Below are positions 43,529 through 54,300 of a stretch of DNA of 64,000 nucleotides, piece after piece. The notes under the pieces were generated by a model, which made no database searches, was not told the origin of the DNA, and saw nothing but the letters and a program-made list of their open reading frames with translations. The translations under genes were made by a program, and so were the position numbers. The stretch's first letter is position 1. Every line of letters begins with the position of its first letter. Origin of the DNA: Lacibacter cauensis (GTDB lineage: Bacteria; Bacteroidota; Bacteroidia; Chitinophagales; Chitinophagaceae); contig NZ_VLLE01000006.1 of the NCBI RefSeq assembly GCF_007830055.1, forward strand, positions 496,001 through 560,000. The letters are read 5' to 3'.

Positions 43529-44230
43529 ATGCAGTCAGTTATCCATCTTGAAAATCTCCGCAAAAGCTATTACCTCGGCAAACAGGAATTACCTGTACTA
43601 AAAGGCATTAACCTCGATATTTTTAAAAACGAGTTTGTAGCGCTGATGGGTCCGTCGGGTTCGGGCAAGAGTACTCTCATGAATATTCTCGGCTGCCTCG
43701 ATACGTTGAGCGATGGCAAATATGTGCTTAATGGAAAAGATGTTAGCCGCATGAGCGATAATGATCTTGCGGATATCCGTAATCAGGAAATCGGTTTCGT
43801 GTTTCAGCAGTTTAACCTGCTTCCACGTTTGTCGGCTTTGGAAAACGTAGCACTGCCATTAATTTATGCGGGCGTTTCAAAAAAAGAACGCAACGAGCGA
43901 GCAATGGAAATGCTGGAGAAAGTAAAGCTTGCCGATCGTTATCATCATAAACCAAACGAATTAAGTGGGGGTCAAATTCAGCGTGTAGCCATTGCCCGTG
44001 CACTGGTAAACCGTCCTTCCATTATTTTGGCAGATGAACCTACCGGTAACCTCGATTCGAAAACATCGGTTGAAATTATGCACCTGCTTACCGATATTCA
44101 TCAACTGGGCAATACAGTTGTACTGGTTACACACGAAGAAGATATTGCCGGCTATGCCAAACGTGTTGTTCGCTTACGTGATGGATTGATTGAAAGCGAC
44201 AAAAAGAAAGAAGAACTGATAACAGGTTAA
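43529..44230 (+). CDS. LolD/MacB-type ABC transporter ATP-binding protein
   Basis: 233 residues. Walker [17 protein letters not shown]-loop [18 protein letters not shown], signature [15 protein letters not shown], Walker [15 protein letters not shown]-loop [13 protein letters not shown]. This is the MacB/LolD/FtsE-like group that drives periplasmic lipoprotein release or efflux with a FtsX-like permease. No permease is adjacent. It lies 13 bp after gatC. A second ATPase of the same group is at 44994-45659. A terminator follows. Confidence 0.9.
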   Translation: MQSVIHLENLRKSYYLGKQELPVLKGINLDIFKNEFVALMGPSGSGKSTLMNILGCLDTLSDGKYVLNGKDVSRMSDNDLADIRNQEIGFVFQQFNLLPRLSALENVALPLIYAGVSKKERNERAMEMLEKVKLADRYHHKPNELSGGQIQRVAIARALVNRPSIILADEPTGNLDSKTSVEIMHLLTDIHQLGNTVVLVTHEEDIAGYAKRVVRLRDGLIESDKKKEELITG

Positions 44231-44254
44231 TTACCTGCTTTAACTTTATAAATG

Positions 44255-44281
44255 TGGAGAGTTTACAGCTCTCCATTTTTA
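44255..44281 (+). terminator. Terminator after the ABC ATPase gene
   Basis: TGGAGAG (44255-44261) pairs with CTCTCCA (44269-44275), followed by a T-run. Confidence 0.75.
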
Positions 44282-44330
44282 TTTACAACCTTTTGAAGTC
44301 TACTTTTGTTAACACTAGAATTGACGAAAT

Positions 44331-44891
44331 ATGGCACACAAGATTTACACAAAAACAGGCGACCTCGGTAAGACAAGTTTAATTGGCGGAACTAAAGTTC
44401 CGAAAAGCCATATTCGTATTGAAACCTATGGCACAGTTGATGAACTCAATTCCTACATTGGTCTTGTTACCGATCATGTAGCCGATGTGCATACAAAAGC
44501 TGTATTAAAAGAAATTCAGGACCGATTGTTCACCATTGGATCTTCACTTGCCTGCGATCCCGAGAAAGAACCCAGGATGAAAATTCCAGACCTGAAAGAA
44601 AGTGATGTGGAGCTGCTGGAAAAAGAAATGGACAAGATGAATGAAGCGATTCCACCCATGAAGTTTTTTGTACTGCCCGGCGGTCATGTTTCTGTAAGTA
44701 CCTTGCATGTGGCCCGTTGTGTATGCCGCCGCTGCGAACGTTTATGTGTGCACATGCAGCAGGAAGAAATGTTTGTTGAACCGCTCGTGATCAAATACAT
44801 CAATCGCTTAAGCGATTATCTATTTGTGCTGGCCCGTTATACGGGGCATCAATTGGGTGTAGAAGAAATTCCATGGAAGCCAAGAGTGTGA
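44331..44891 (+). CDS. ATP:cob(I)alamin adenosyltransferase (PduO type)
   Basis: 186 residues; makes adenosylcobalamin. N-terminal ATP-binding TKTGDLGKTSLIGGTKVPK, then ETYGTVDELNSYIGL, and the C-terminal active-site region FVLPGGHVSVSTLHVARCVCRRCERLCV with ADYLFVLARYTGHQLG-like ending (here SDYLFVLARYTGHQLG). No B12 biosynthesis or B12-dependent enzyme gene is in the window. No B12 riboswitch seen upstream. Confidence 0.93.
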   Translation: MAHKIYTKTGDLGKTSLIGGTKVPKSHIRIETYGTVDELNSYIGLVTDHVADVHTKAVLKEIQDRLFTIGSSLACDPEKEPRMKIPDLKESDVELLEKEMDKMNEAIPPMKFFVLPGGHVSVSTLHVARCVCRRCERLCVHMQQEEMFVEPLVIKYINRLSDYLFVLARYTGHQLGVEEIPWKPRV

Positions 44892-44892
44892 G

Positions 44893-44927
44893 AAGAAAGT
44901 ACGAGGAACGAAGTTAGAAGTACGAAC
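44893..44927. repeat. Reiterated GTACGAAG tract
   Basis: AAAGTACGAGGAACGAAG followed by TTAGAAGTACGAAC; the inverse of the tract at 30530-30560. Lies between the adenosyltransferase and a convergent ABC gene. Confidence 0.5.
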
Positions 44928-44993
44928 TAATTGCCGCAATAAATACCTTCCGTATACTTGAAGCAATCTGGTGATGTTAATACATCGTGTCCA

Positions 44994-45659
44994 TTAATTG
45001 GCACTTCCATTCACAATTTTGCCGTCTTTCATGTGCACAGTTCTGTCGCATTGAGCTGCTAACTCTTCATTATGCGTAACAATTAAAAAAGTTTGGTTGA
45101 ATTGTTTGCGCAGATCGAAAAACAATTGGTGTAACTCACGGGCATGCGTACTATCTAAATTACCGGTAGGCTCATCGGCCATAATAATATCCGGGTTATT
45201 GATGAGTGCTCTTGCAACAGCTACACGTTGTTGCTCACCCCCACTTAATTCAGCAGGTTTGTTGTTCATCCGTTCAGCCAAGCCAAGCATCTTCAATAAT
45301 TCAATGCCTCTCGTTTCAACTTCTTTTTTCCTCTTATTACCCAGCCATCCCGGAATGCACACATTTTCCAAAGCGGTAAACTCCGGCAATAGATGATGAA
45401 ACTGGAAAACAAAGCCAATGTGCTTGTTGCGGAATGCAGCCAGTGCGTTGCCCTTTAGCTTATCTACCTGCACATTATTCAACAGCACCTGTCCCCCATC
45501 AGCCTCATCCAGCGTGCCTAAAATATGCAGCAAAGTGCTTTTTCCTGCCCCGCTGCTTCCTACCAGGCTCACAATTTCGCCTTTTGCAATTTCAAGGTCT
45601 ACTCCCTTCAGCACCTGCAGACTTCCGTATTGTTTTGTTATCTGTTTACAACTTAACAT
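44994..45659 (-). CDS. LolD-type ABC transporter ATP-binding protein
   Basis: 221 residues. Walker [20 protein letters not shown]-loop [18 protein letters not shown], signature [15 protein letters not shown], Walker [15 protein letters not shown]-loop [20 protein letters not shown] is characteristic of LolD, so lipoprotein sorting with LolC/E-like permeases is the likely role. Those partners are not adjacent. Start ATG at 45659. Confidence 0.9.
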   Translation of the reverse strand: MLSCKQITKQYGSLQVLKGVDLEIAKGEIVSLVGSSGAGKSTLLHILGTLDEADGGQVLLNNVQVDKLKGNALAAFRNKHIGFVFQFHHLLPEFTALENVCIPGWLGNKRKKEVETRGIELLKMLGLAERMNNKPAELSGGEQQRVAVARALINNPDIIMADEPTGNLDSTHARELHQLFFDLRKQFNQTFLIVTHNEELAAQCDRTVHMKDGKIVNGSAN

Positions 45660-45762
45660 GCATCTTATCTCCGTTATACAAACCTAAGCTATTGAACCGT
45701 AGCACCAAACAGGCAATAAAAATTCCTTTTATGCTGTTATGCACATACTTAACAAAGCAGAT

Positions 45763-45792
45763 TTGGTTATTTCAGCAGGAGAGTTACATTTG
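45763..45792 (+). promoter_or_regulatory. Consensus promoter TTG-N19-TACATTTG
   Basis: TTG at 45763-45765, exactly 19 bp, then TACATTTG at 45785-45792: a full match to the Bacteroidota housekeeping promoter. It lies 22 bp upstream of the DUF2795 gene. Confidence 0.8.
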
Positions 45793-45814
45793 CGGAAAAT
45801 TAAAGGGTTACCTT

Positions 45815-46036
45815 ATGTTCTGGACACTTGAATTAGCCTCGTACCTCGAAGACGCTCCCTGGCCTGCTACAAAGGATGAATTGATTGATTATTCGATCCG
45901 CAGTGGTGCACCCATTGAGGTAGTAGAGAACCTGCAGGAGTTAGACGACGAGGGCGAAATTTACGAAAGCATTGACGACATCTGGCCTGATTATCCAAGC
46001 CAGGAAGACTTCTTCTTTAATGAAGATGAATATTAA
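45815..46036 (+). CDS. DUF2795-domain small protein
   Basis: 73 residues from ATG 45815, chosen because a consensus promoter ends at 45792 and because the longer frame from 45434 runs antisense through the ABC gene. The sequence FWTLELASYLEDAPWPATKDELIDYSIRSGAPIEVVENLQELDDEGEIYESIDDIW matches DUF2795. The tail is strongly acidic (EDFFFNEDEY). Function unknown; highly conserved in Bacteroidota. Confidence 0.88.
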   Translation: MFWTLELASYLEDAPWPATKDELIDYSIRSGAPIEVVENLQELDDEGEIYESIDDIWPDYPSQEDFFFNEDEY

Positions 46037-46082
46037 GCAAGCTGTAAGTTTACAGCTTTTAGCTAGTAGCTAAAACATTATT

Positions 46083-46115
46083 CAACCCTGCCCCAAATGG
46101 CAGGGTTTGTTTTTC
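46083..46115 (+). terminator. Terminator after the DUF2795 gene
   Basis: AACCCTGCC (46084-46092) pairs with GGCAGGGTT (46099-46107), then TGTTTTTCTT. A second small hairpin (TCACC/GGTGA) follows near 46132-46146. Confidence 0.8.
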
Positions 46116-46200
46116 TTCTGAGCTTGTCTGATCACCCGAAAGGTGACTGTACAAGTAACGCTATTTTAGACGATGCCAGCAACTTTCAGGCGACCATACA

Positions 46201-46590
46201 TTAAACCGTCAGCTCAATTCTGTTTTTCTCGGGATCGAGTATAACACTTTCATAGTACCCATCACCGGTAGTTCTTGGCCCATCCAGCACTTCAAAACCA
46301 TCGGCTTTAAATTTTGCAGTCATCTCATCCACCTTTTCTTTACTGCCTAATGAAATGGCGAAATGAATAAGCCCGGTGAACTGTTTGTAAATATCATCAT
46401 TTGTATCAGGCACGGTTGGCATCTGCATCAACTCTAACCTTGGCCCTTCGGCAAACGAAAGAAAATACGATTGAAATTGTTTTACAGGGTTGATGTATTT
46501 ACTGTTAGCTGTTGCAGCAAAATAATTACAATAAAAATCTTTCATCAACTCCAGGTCTTTTACCCAAATAGCAAGATGTTCAATATGCAT
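46201..46590 (-). CDS. VOC-family (glyoxalase/dioxygenase fold) protein
   Basis: 129 residues. MHIEHLAIWVKDLELMKDFYCNYF carries the first metal His; IHFAISLGSKEKVDEMTAKFKADGF and DGYYESVILDPEKNRIELTV supply the second module with the late Glu. The family includes lactoylglutathione lyases and dioxygenases; the substrate is not evident. It starts 3 bp after the SemiSWEET gene and is probably co-transcribed. Confidence 0.88.
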   Translation of the reverse strand: MHIEHLAIWVKDLELMKDFYCNYFAATANSKYINPVKQFQSYFLSFAEGPRLELMQMPTVPDTNDDIYKQFTGLIHFAISLGSKEKVDEMTAKFKADGFEVLDGPRTTGDGYYESVILDPEKNRIELTV

Positions 46591-46592
46591 GA

Positions 46593-46856
46593 TTATTTCT
46601 TAAACGTGTATTTGAAATAAAGCAATACCAACGACAGAAGGAAAATGAATCCATTACACAATACAACCGGCAACAGTACCGGGTTATTGAAAAAACCATA
46701 CACCAACCAAACCAGTGTACTGGTTGTTACAATGAGGATGGTGTACAAGCTCAGATCACCCACACTTTTACTTTGCCAGGCTTTATACACCTGCGGCACA
46801 AACGTAATACTGCTGAGGAACGAACCAAAAAGACCAACGGCTTCTACCCAATTCAT
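46593..46856 (-). CDS. SemiSWEET-family sugar transporter
   Basis: 87 residues, three membrane helices in one PQ-loop repeat. LFGSFLSSITFVPQVYKAWQSKSVGDLSLYTILIVTTSTLVWLVYGFFNNPVLLPVVLCNGFIFLLSLVLLYFKY carries the PQ motif and the conserved Asn of the binding pocket. Works as a dimer moving small sugars. Followed by the VOC gene after 2 bp. Confidence 0.93.
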   Translation of the reverse strand: MNWVEAVGLFGSFLSSITFVPQVYKAWQSKSVGDLSLYTILIVTTSTLVWLVYGFFNNPVLLPVVLCNGFIFLLSLVLLYFKYTFKK

Positions 46857-46874
46857 AAGCTTTACTTTAAAATT

Positions 46875-46909
46875 AAAAAGTTGACAGGCATAGAACCTGT
46901 CAACTTTTT
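46875..46909 (-). terminator. Terminator after fabI
   Basis: Stem AAAAAGTTGACAGG (46875-46888) with CCTGTCAACTTTTT (46896-46909). Near-symmetric, so it could act in both directions; it serves fabI ending at 46953. Confidence 0.85.
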
Positions 46910-46952
46910 TAATTGTTTATCTACAACAATAAAACATGTTGTGTACACTGTT

Positions 46953-47771
46953 TTATTCTTTTTCCATCTGCTCAATTACTTCAGCTGTCACACCGGTAAA
47001 GCTGAAACCACCATCGTGGAAAAGATTTTGCATGGTTACCATACGTGTAAGATCGCTGAACATTACGGCAATATAATTTGCGCAATCTTCTGCACTTGCA
47101 TTACCCAGCGGACTCATTTTTTCTGCATAGTTAATAAACCCATCAAATCCTTTTACCCCACTGCCTGCGGTTGTTTTGGTTGGCGATTGTGAAATGGTAT
47201 TAACACGTACTTTCTTCTTAACAGCATAGTGGTAACCGAAGCTGCGTGTTACACTTTCCAGCAGCGATTTTGCATCAGCCATTTCGTTATAGTCGGGGAA
47301 CACACGTTGTGCAGCAATATAAGTAAGCGCCACTACGCTTCCCCAATCGTTAATGGCATCCATATCCCACGCTGTACGTAACACACGGTGCAGGCTCATT
47401 GCAGAGATATCGAGTGTTTTTGCATTCCACTCATAATTCAGTTCTGTATAATGTTTGCCTTTACGAACGTTTAAGCTCATACCAATTGAATGCAGTACAA
47501 AATCAACTTTACCGCCAAAATGTTCCATCGACTTTTCGAACAGATTTTTCAAATCGTCCATATTGGTAACATCGGCACCAATTACAGGAGCATTACCACA
47601 AGCTTCAGCCAGTTTATTGATTTCGCCCATACGCAAAGCCACAGGCGCATTGGTTAACACAATCTGTGCACCTTCTTCGTAGCACTTCAACGCTGTTTTC
47701 CATGCAATTGATTTCTCATCCAATGCACCGAAGATGATGCCCTTTTTTCCTTTCAATAATTGATGACTCAT
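46953..47771 (-). CDS. fabI: Enoyl-[acyl-carrier-protein] reductase (NADH)
   Basis: Last reductive step of type II fatty-acid elongation. 272 residues from ATG 47771 (MSHQLLKGKKGIIFGALDEKSIAWK); the longer frame to 47879 is rejected. Divergent-SDR cofactor motif GALDEKSIAW, then FVLHSIGMSLNVRKGKHYTELNYEW. The catalytic region is VVALTYIAAQRVFPDYNEMADAKSLLES, with the Tyr and Lys of the Y-x6-K pair. RVNTISQSPTKTTAGSGVKGF is the substrate loop. fabH lies 9 kb away. Confidence 0.94.
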   Translation of the reverse strand: MSHQLLKGKKGIIFGALDEKSIAWKTALKCYEEGAQIVLTNAPVALRMGEINKLAEACGNAPVIGADVTNMDDLKNLFEKSMEHFGGKVDFVLHSIGMSLNVRKGKHYTELNYEWNAKTLDISAMSLHRVLRTAWDMDAINDWGSVVALTYIAAQRVFPDYNEMADAKSLLESVTRSFGYHYAVKKKVRVNTISQSPTKTTAGSGVKGFDGFINYAEKMSPLGNASAEDCANYIAVMFSDLTRMVTMQNLFHDGGFSFTGVTAEVIEQMEKE

Positions 47772-47788
47772 AAACTTTGATTTGGGGT

Positions 47789-47817
47789 CAAAAGTAAGGA
47801 AGATGGAGCAGAAACAA
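47789..47817 (-). promoter_or_regulatory. Promoter of fabI (TTG-N18-TACTTTTG)
   Basis: On the minus strand TTG (47817-47815), 18 bp, then TACTTTTG (47796-47789), a full -7 match, 17 bp upstream of the fabI ATG. Confidence 0.65.
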
Positions 47818-47880
47818 GACACGGGAAGTAAGGCCAGAGCGAAAGGCACAAGTGACAAGGTACAAGAGCCAAAACACAAG
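47818..47880. repeat. Purine-rich reiterated ACAAG-word tract
   Basis: Variants of GGCACAAGTGACAAGGTACAAGAGCCAAAACACAAG in tandem between fabI and the GNAT gene. No ORF or strong hairpin. Same style as the other reiterated-word spacers. Confidence 0.45.
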
Positions 47881-47919
47881 CGGAAAGCTTTACAGCCATA
47901 GTTTACTTACTTTTAATGT

Positions 47920-48201
47920 ATGATGACGATTCAACAAACCGACAATGGTAAAAAAGGTGCGTTTTACATGGAAGAAAACGGCGAACGCCTTGCAGAGATG
48001 ACCTATGTATGGGCTGTTTCAGGCATGTTTATCATTGACCATACAGAGGTTAGTGATAAGCTTGCAGGTAAAGGTGCAGGCAAACAGTTAGTAGCAAAGG
48101 CTGTAGATTTTGCAAGGGAGCAGAAAGTAAAAATTAAACCACTTTGCCCGTTTGCTAAATCGGTGTTTGATAAAACACCGGACTACCATGATGTATTATG
48201 A
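47920..48201 (+). CDS. Small GNAT-like N-acetyltransferase (YjdJ type)
   Basis: 93 residues. The motif EERLAEMTYVWAVSGMFIIDHTEVSDKLAGKGAGKQLVAKAVDFAREQ is the short GCN5-related fold with the acetyl-CoA loop GKGAGKQL. PLCPFAKSVFDKTPDYHDVL is the typical C-terminus of the group (C-P-F/Y-x-K-x-F/W). Substrate unknown; human NATD1 is a member of the same fold. Shares a bidirectional terminator with sprA. Confidence 0.87.
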   Translation: MMTIQQTDNGKKGAFYMEENGERLAEMTYVWAVSGMFIIDHTEVSDKLAGKGAGKQLVAKAVDFAREQKVKIKPLCPFAKSVFDKTPDYHDVL

Positions 48202-48254
48202 TGTTTCTGCGAACAACCAGCAGACATGTATTAAAACGTTACCCGTTTCTGCAA

Positions 48255-48295
48255 TAAACAAAAACGCCTCGGAAAAATCGGGGCGTTTTTGTTTA
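48255..48295. terminator. Bidirectional terminator between GNAT gene and sprA
   Basis: TAAACAAAAACGCC (48255-48268) and its inverse GGCGTTTTTGTTTA (48282-48295), with T-runs on either strand. Confidence 0.88.
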
Positions 48296-48305
48296 TCATC
48301 ATTGC

Positions 48306-51300
48306 TTACTGTGCTAAACTGATATTGATCTGCACACCGGCTCTTGTGTTTACTACCGGCGGCGGTGTTGCAATATAACCGGTAACCCTGTTTTGTTCGA
48401 AGAACAAACGTAAACGGATACGGTTGTTCAATACATAATCGATCGATGGATTGATGGACAGAATTTTCTGCCCGCCTGTTGGAATAGTGTTGCGCTGATC
48501 GAGAATGTTGTTGGATGTTGCATTATCCCGATACGTAAGATCGAAACGGAATGTAAGATCGTTCGATAATGTTTTACTGTCATTTTTGCTGAACGGCACT
48601 TTAAACGGCAGTTTCAATCCACGCTTGCGGTAACCTGCTCCAACAGTTATTTCTACACTGCGCACTTCACTCACCTGGAAATCGATCAAACTTAAACTGA
48701 TGGTACGACTACGGCCATAATCAAGCTTAAAGTTTACCTGGCTGGTTGTTTGCACATCAATACCAATCAATGGTGAGAAACGTTCGCTGATGGTTAAGTT
48801 GGGTACAATGAAGAACGGTACAAAATTGTTCGACACCGGATCAACAAACGATGGGAAACCATAACCAAACTGATCGGCATACAGCAATGCACTTGTAAAG
48901 TTGTTCATGCTGAGGTTGCTGCTGTAACCATGCGTAATGCTGAAGTTGGTAAACAACCGATCCATGCCCGGCAAACGTGTTAAACCATTATACGTTAAAC
49001 GCCAGTTGGGCTTTGGAAAATAACGCTTGAACGGATTATCGTTAATACGTTTATTCGACTGATCTATCAATCCCACCTTCAACGGATCCTGATCGGTATA
49101 CGCTGCTATAAATGCAGGAATCAATACATCCTGTGCATAACGTCCATAACCTTTGTAGTAGTTGTCAGCATTAGGAGTTTGACTGTAAGGATTCGCTTCA
49201 CCCAATCGCTTCGACAGAATCAAACGGTTGGCTTCAAACTGCAGGAACGTTTCGCCGGGTGTGGTTGCCGAAAATTTCCTAAACATGGTTTGGTAAGAAA
49301 TAAAGCTGATGTCGAAACCACCACTTGCTAACGGACTCAAATGACCGAAAGTTCCGTTACCCGTTGTATCCTTAAACAGTTGCGAGTAGTTTTTACTGAA
49401 CGAACGTGTAAGGTTTAAGTCAATTGTAAAATCTCTAAACGGCTCTACAGTAGCTTCTGCTTTCAGCTCTTGTCTGTAACTCTGCGTAAACAGGTAGTTA
49501 AAGTTGGTGTCTCTTGTAATCCATCCTTTTTGTGCAGCACTGTTCAGCCATGCATTATCCGGTTGTTTACCGAAAACATAGCCGAGGCTTGGCGCACCAC
49601 TTCGCCAGTTCTGACCAAGATATTGTGTACTGTCGAGATAGCCCGGCAGTCTTGAATTAAACGACTCGTTATAATTGAGGTTAATGCTCTTTACAGAAGT
49701 AAGCAACTGGCCAAAGAAACGTGCTGCACCCGATGGTTCGTATTGCAGGCTCTTATCTTTCTTGGCTTCTAAACGGTTTAACCTGCGGAATAATTTTGCT
49801 ACATATTTTTTGCTTTTACCAACAGTATCTTTTGGATTGAACTTAATATTAGGCGATGCGAGTGCAGCAGGTGCATTCGGATCTTTTTCGGTTTCGAGCG
49901 CACGCAGGAACTTCGATTTCTGGTACAGTCTGTTAAAATCGAGCTGGCCTGTAAACACTCTTGTTTGAGAATTTTCAATTGTGTTACCAAGACTTACTGC
50001 AAGACGTGATGCACCGATCCAGTTGTACGTTGTTGAATAATTGAATCGTGCAGTAGTCCAATCAAGTGCCGGAATTTTCGCCAGCGGCAAATTGTACGAT
50101 GCGTTTGCTGTTTGACGATAGATGGTATTCCTACCGCCTTTCAGCAGGTTTGTACGCACACTGTCTTTTTTCTGTTTTGTATTGATGCGTCCAAACGGCT
50201 CATCCACACGTGAATTATTTGTGGCACTGAAATCGATATTGATGGAACGTGTAAGATCCCAACGCATGTTGTACACACGGTCGAACACAAAATACTTATC
50301 GTAGGTTTCCGGAATTTTAAACGGACTTGGCGCTACACCCGGTATGGTTACTTCTCTTGCACGCACAGCACCAAACTGGCGGTTGATATCGGCACGGAAA
50401 CTCAATAAGCTCGGGCGGTAGTTGAAATTGAAATCTTTTACAATATTCCACCAGGGGCTTCTGTACTTGATCATTTTCTTAAACGGCTCAATAAACTTCG
50501 GTTGTGGTGCATAGTTGTAACCAAGACCGGCATAATGTTTTTCCACTACATCGTTTTCAATAAGCGGATTACGTTTTTCGGTTTTGGTGTACGAATAACT
50601 CACATCAAAGTTGGAAACATCATAAATCTGTGCGGGCTTACCATTGGTTTTATTTTTCCGCATGTTGGTTACGTTCACCGTTGTAATAGCAGAAAAATCC
50701 TGTGCAAGATTTTTAACCGAGTCTTTGTTGTTTACAGTTTGAAGTTTGTCTTTAAACTTCACATCCTGGTCGTATGGATCGTATTCAGGATTCATTACCG
50801 TTTGCGAATAGCTTGCGTAGAACGGAATTTCCAATCCTGCTTTCTTTGGTAACAGTTTACCTAACTGTAAATTAGTAGCAGCATCAAACTGTGTAAAAAA
50901 TTCACGGCTGCGTTCGTTTACTCGTTGTTCAATAGTACCAAAGCCTGCGCTGCGTGCAGATGCTGAAACGGAAATGGTGCCAAGATCTGCCAACTGAATA
51001 TCTACACGACCGGTAGCAGCCCAACCGCCTTTTTCATCGAGTCCGCTTAAACGCAATTCGTTTATCCAAACTTCTGTACAAATAGAAGCGGTGTTATCGT
51101 TCTTGTTATTTTCAATACCAACAAGGAAACCCTTTACCTCTCCAAGATTCGGATTACCCTTTACTGCCCAACGGATACCATTGCCCCTGTCTTCGCTGTA
51201 CATCATACTTACCGAACCGGTACGGCGCAATTTAAACCGCACCAATTCTTCCAGATTCACATCAAACTGGTTGGCATTGGGCCATTGTGCACTTGTGCTA

Positions 51301-54300
51301 TCGTCTACTTTAGGTCTGGGATAAGTTCCCCAAGGTGTAACCTTCAACGGCATCCGTACTTCATAAAAGTTATTTACAAAGTCGGTACCAAAGCGAATTA
51401 CTGCAATGGCTTCTCCGTCTTTCAAATTATCGGTTTTACCTCTCGACTCTGCATGCATAAACATGCGTACACGTTTGTACTGGCGTAAATCGTGATTGAG
51501 TGTTTTAAATACTGCACGGGCATCACCATCCTGTAAATCGCATACCTGCATACTTAACGAAGCTTCGTTTTGCAACAGGTTTACACCATTGTTACTTAAC
51601 TGCTGTACACGCTCTACGCCCTGTGGTGTTACATAATTTACAGGCACACGGTTATCGTTCTCTTCAATATTTACTGCTGTTACGTTAAACGAAGTAATAC
51701 CCTGGTTTTGCAATGGCAGATACTGCCCTGTTGTATCGAGTGTGTATGGATGTGAACGCCACATATTACGCACCAGTTCCAGTTTACCAAAACGCATCAC
51801 CAACGAATCTTCAAAGCCCGTCATAAACATCCGCATAAAACGGATCGATTTAAAGTCGGGGATATTGCCCACTTTCTGTTCGTAATCTTTAATTGGAATA
51901 CGGAAAAGGAACCAGGTTTCTTTACGTGTGTTTCCATCTGCAAGCTTTACATCTACTTCTCTTCTGTCTGCAATATAGTTTTGCCCTACCTGCATCAGCG
52001 GATCAGTTTTCGGACGCAATTCTAAATGATACTGGAAGTATTCTTCTACTTCATTCAACGTATTATCCCGGTTCAGATCTTCATTATCCGGATAAAGTGT
52101 TGATGCAGATGTGTACTCAACATTGTTGTTTGCAATAGGACTGTTGCCTTGCGGATTGTTGAAATTTTTATAGCGGCTAAGAATGCTTGCATTATCGGGC
52201 TGATCGACACGGAAGTGTTTATAGTTATCACTTGAAGGATCGGCCAGCAAACGTTGATAAGCAGCGCCTGTACCAAAATTGTTACTGAACTGTGTAAGGA
52301 ATGAATTGAACACTCTCACCTCTGCACTGTCGCTACGTCCATCAAAACCAACATCCTGTTGCGGACGTTCTTCAGGTATATTACTGAAGGCTTGTGCAAT
52401 CTGGATTGGATTGCGGGGAACACGAGCCCAGTTACTGAAATCTTCACGGGCAGGTGTTTGTGTTGTGCTTAATCCGTTCTCGTAAAAACGACGACCATCT
52501 TTTAAAATGTCTTCCGAAATATTACCGAGGTTGAAGTACATCTGTCCGCCCGTACTTGTGGGATTAAGAATGAACGGATCCTGCACCCACATTTCTATAA
52601 ACTCGATATTGTTTGTTTCAAAATCAATCTGGTCGATGGCACGCATAATACCACCCCATCTTCTTGTTGGATTCAACAGGCGACCGTTGGAAGGATTGAT
52701 GCTGCCATTGCGTGCATCAAAATTATACGGACCACGTTCTGTTGGATAGAACGCCATATCAAAAGTAACCAACTGGTTTTGCCCGAGGTCGGGTGTTACC
52801 TGCGGAAATATTTCCTGTCTGTTTACAAAACGTACACGTGGATCGGACAATGCAGCTAAATTATCGCCCAACGGATTATTCGGATCACGACGTTGCTGCA
52901 GCACCGGTTCAATATTATACCAGGCGAGTTTTGCACGGTTGTAACCGTATTGCAGATCATCGCTTAAACCGGCTTCAGGAAATAATTCCACACCAAAACG
53001 ATCTTGCGCTTTAAAAGGCGTTGACGCAAGCGACCACGCAATGAACGGAAAGCGCAGATCAATACCGTTACGTGTTCCTTCAAAATCATCTATATACACT
53101 AAACCGCCACCACCTTTTTCGGGGCGAATCTGTTTAGCAGTACTAGGAATAAGTTGTGCACCCTCTCCATACATTGTAATGGACGATGGTGTTTTTGTTG
53201 AGTAGAATGGTAATGCATCGAGCCACTTGCTGAGGCGCTTCCAATCGCTGCGGTAATTCACATCTCCACCAATCATGGTATTCCGGATGGGATCATCACC
53301 ATAATTCATTTTGGTAAAGAAAGGCCGCTCACCTAAACGCATTACAGCTGCACCAAGGTTCAACTGTTTGTTTTGTTTTTCGATGGCTTTATAATCTAAC
53401 CGCAATGCCATGAAGTTGCGGTTTTGCATACCGAACGTAGCATTGTTTTCAAAACTTGCATTAATAGGCACTCCCGAATTAACAATTGCCTGGTTAATGA
53501 TGCGGACAGTACCTAAATTATAATCGACGGTGTAGTCAACATTTTCACGCAACATTTGTCCGCCGGCAGAAACGGTTACCGAACCTTGTGGCACATTGAA
53601 TGCACCAAGCGAAATATCGCCGCCACCACCTGCACTGCGAGATGCACCACGGAACACATAACGGTTCAATTGCGGCGATTGCTGTGCCACCCATTTAATC
53701 GAGTCGTAAAGAGGATAGAATAAATATTTCTGTCGCAGTTCAATAGAGTCCACACCACGGAAAATATATTCAAGGTCTTTACCAAACGGTTCGAGTGTTG
53801 GGAAAATAACACGGCTTAATTGCGAGTTAACCGTAAAGCCTTCCACATAATCAAATACACCATCGGGCTGCGGATCGTTTTGATTATTTAAACGATCAAG
53901 ATTCACCAGCTCAAGAATAGGACGGCCCTTTTCTTCGCCCTCGGGGATATATCTTTTTTCGCCACCACCGGGTTCCTGATAAAGAATATTCAGTTTAAAA
54001 TCTTTACGTTCCAGCTGACCATAACCAACCGAATACACGTTCTTCATCATCAAATCCCAAATGGGCAACAACGAACGTTGCGATGTTGCTTTCAGCATTT
54101 TCAGGAACAATACTTTTTGTGTGCCGCTGTTATTTGCCGTTGTATCGGGCGTAACATCGTTCGAAAATTCGCCCACCTGGTAAACTTTACCATTGACAGT
54201 GTATTGGAAAGCAATACCCAATACTTCATCGGGTTGCAGAACTGTGTTGAGTGAAAGAAAACCGATTTGCGGATTGAAATAAAATTCTTCGGGGCGGAGC

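Noticed and set aside
45434-45814. 200-residue ORF upstream of the DUF2795 gene
   Set aside because: Antisense to the LolD-like gene and precedes a consensus promoter; the real gene starts at 45815.
46773-47192. 139-residue plus-strand ORF overlapping SemiSWEET and fabI
   Set aside because: Crosses a terminator and the ends of two good genes.
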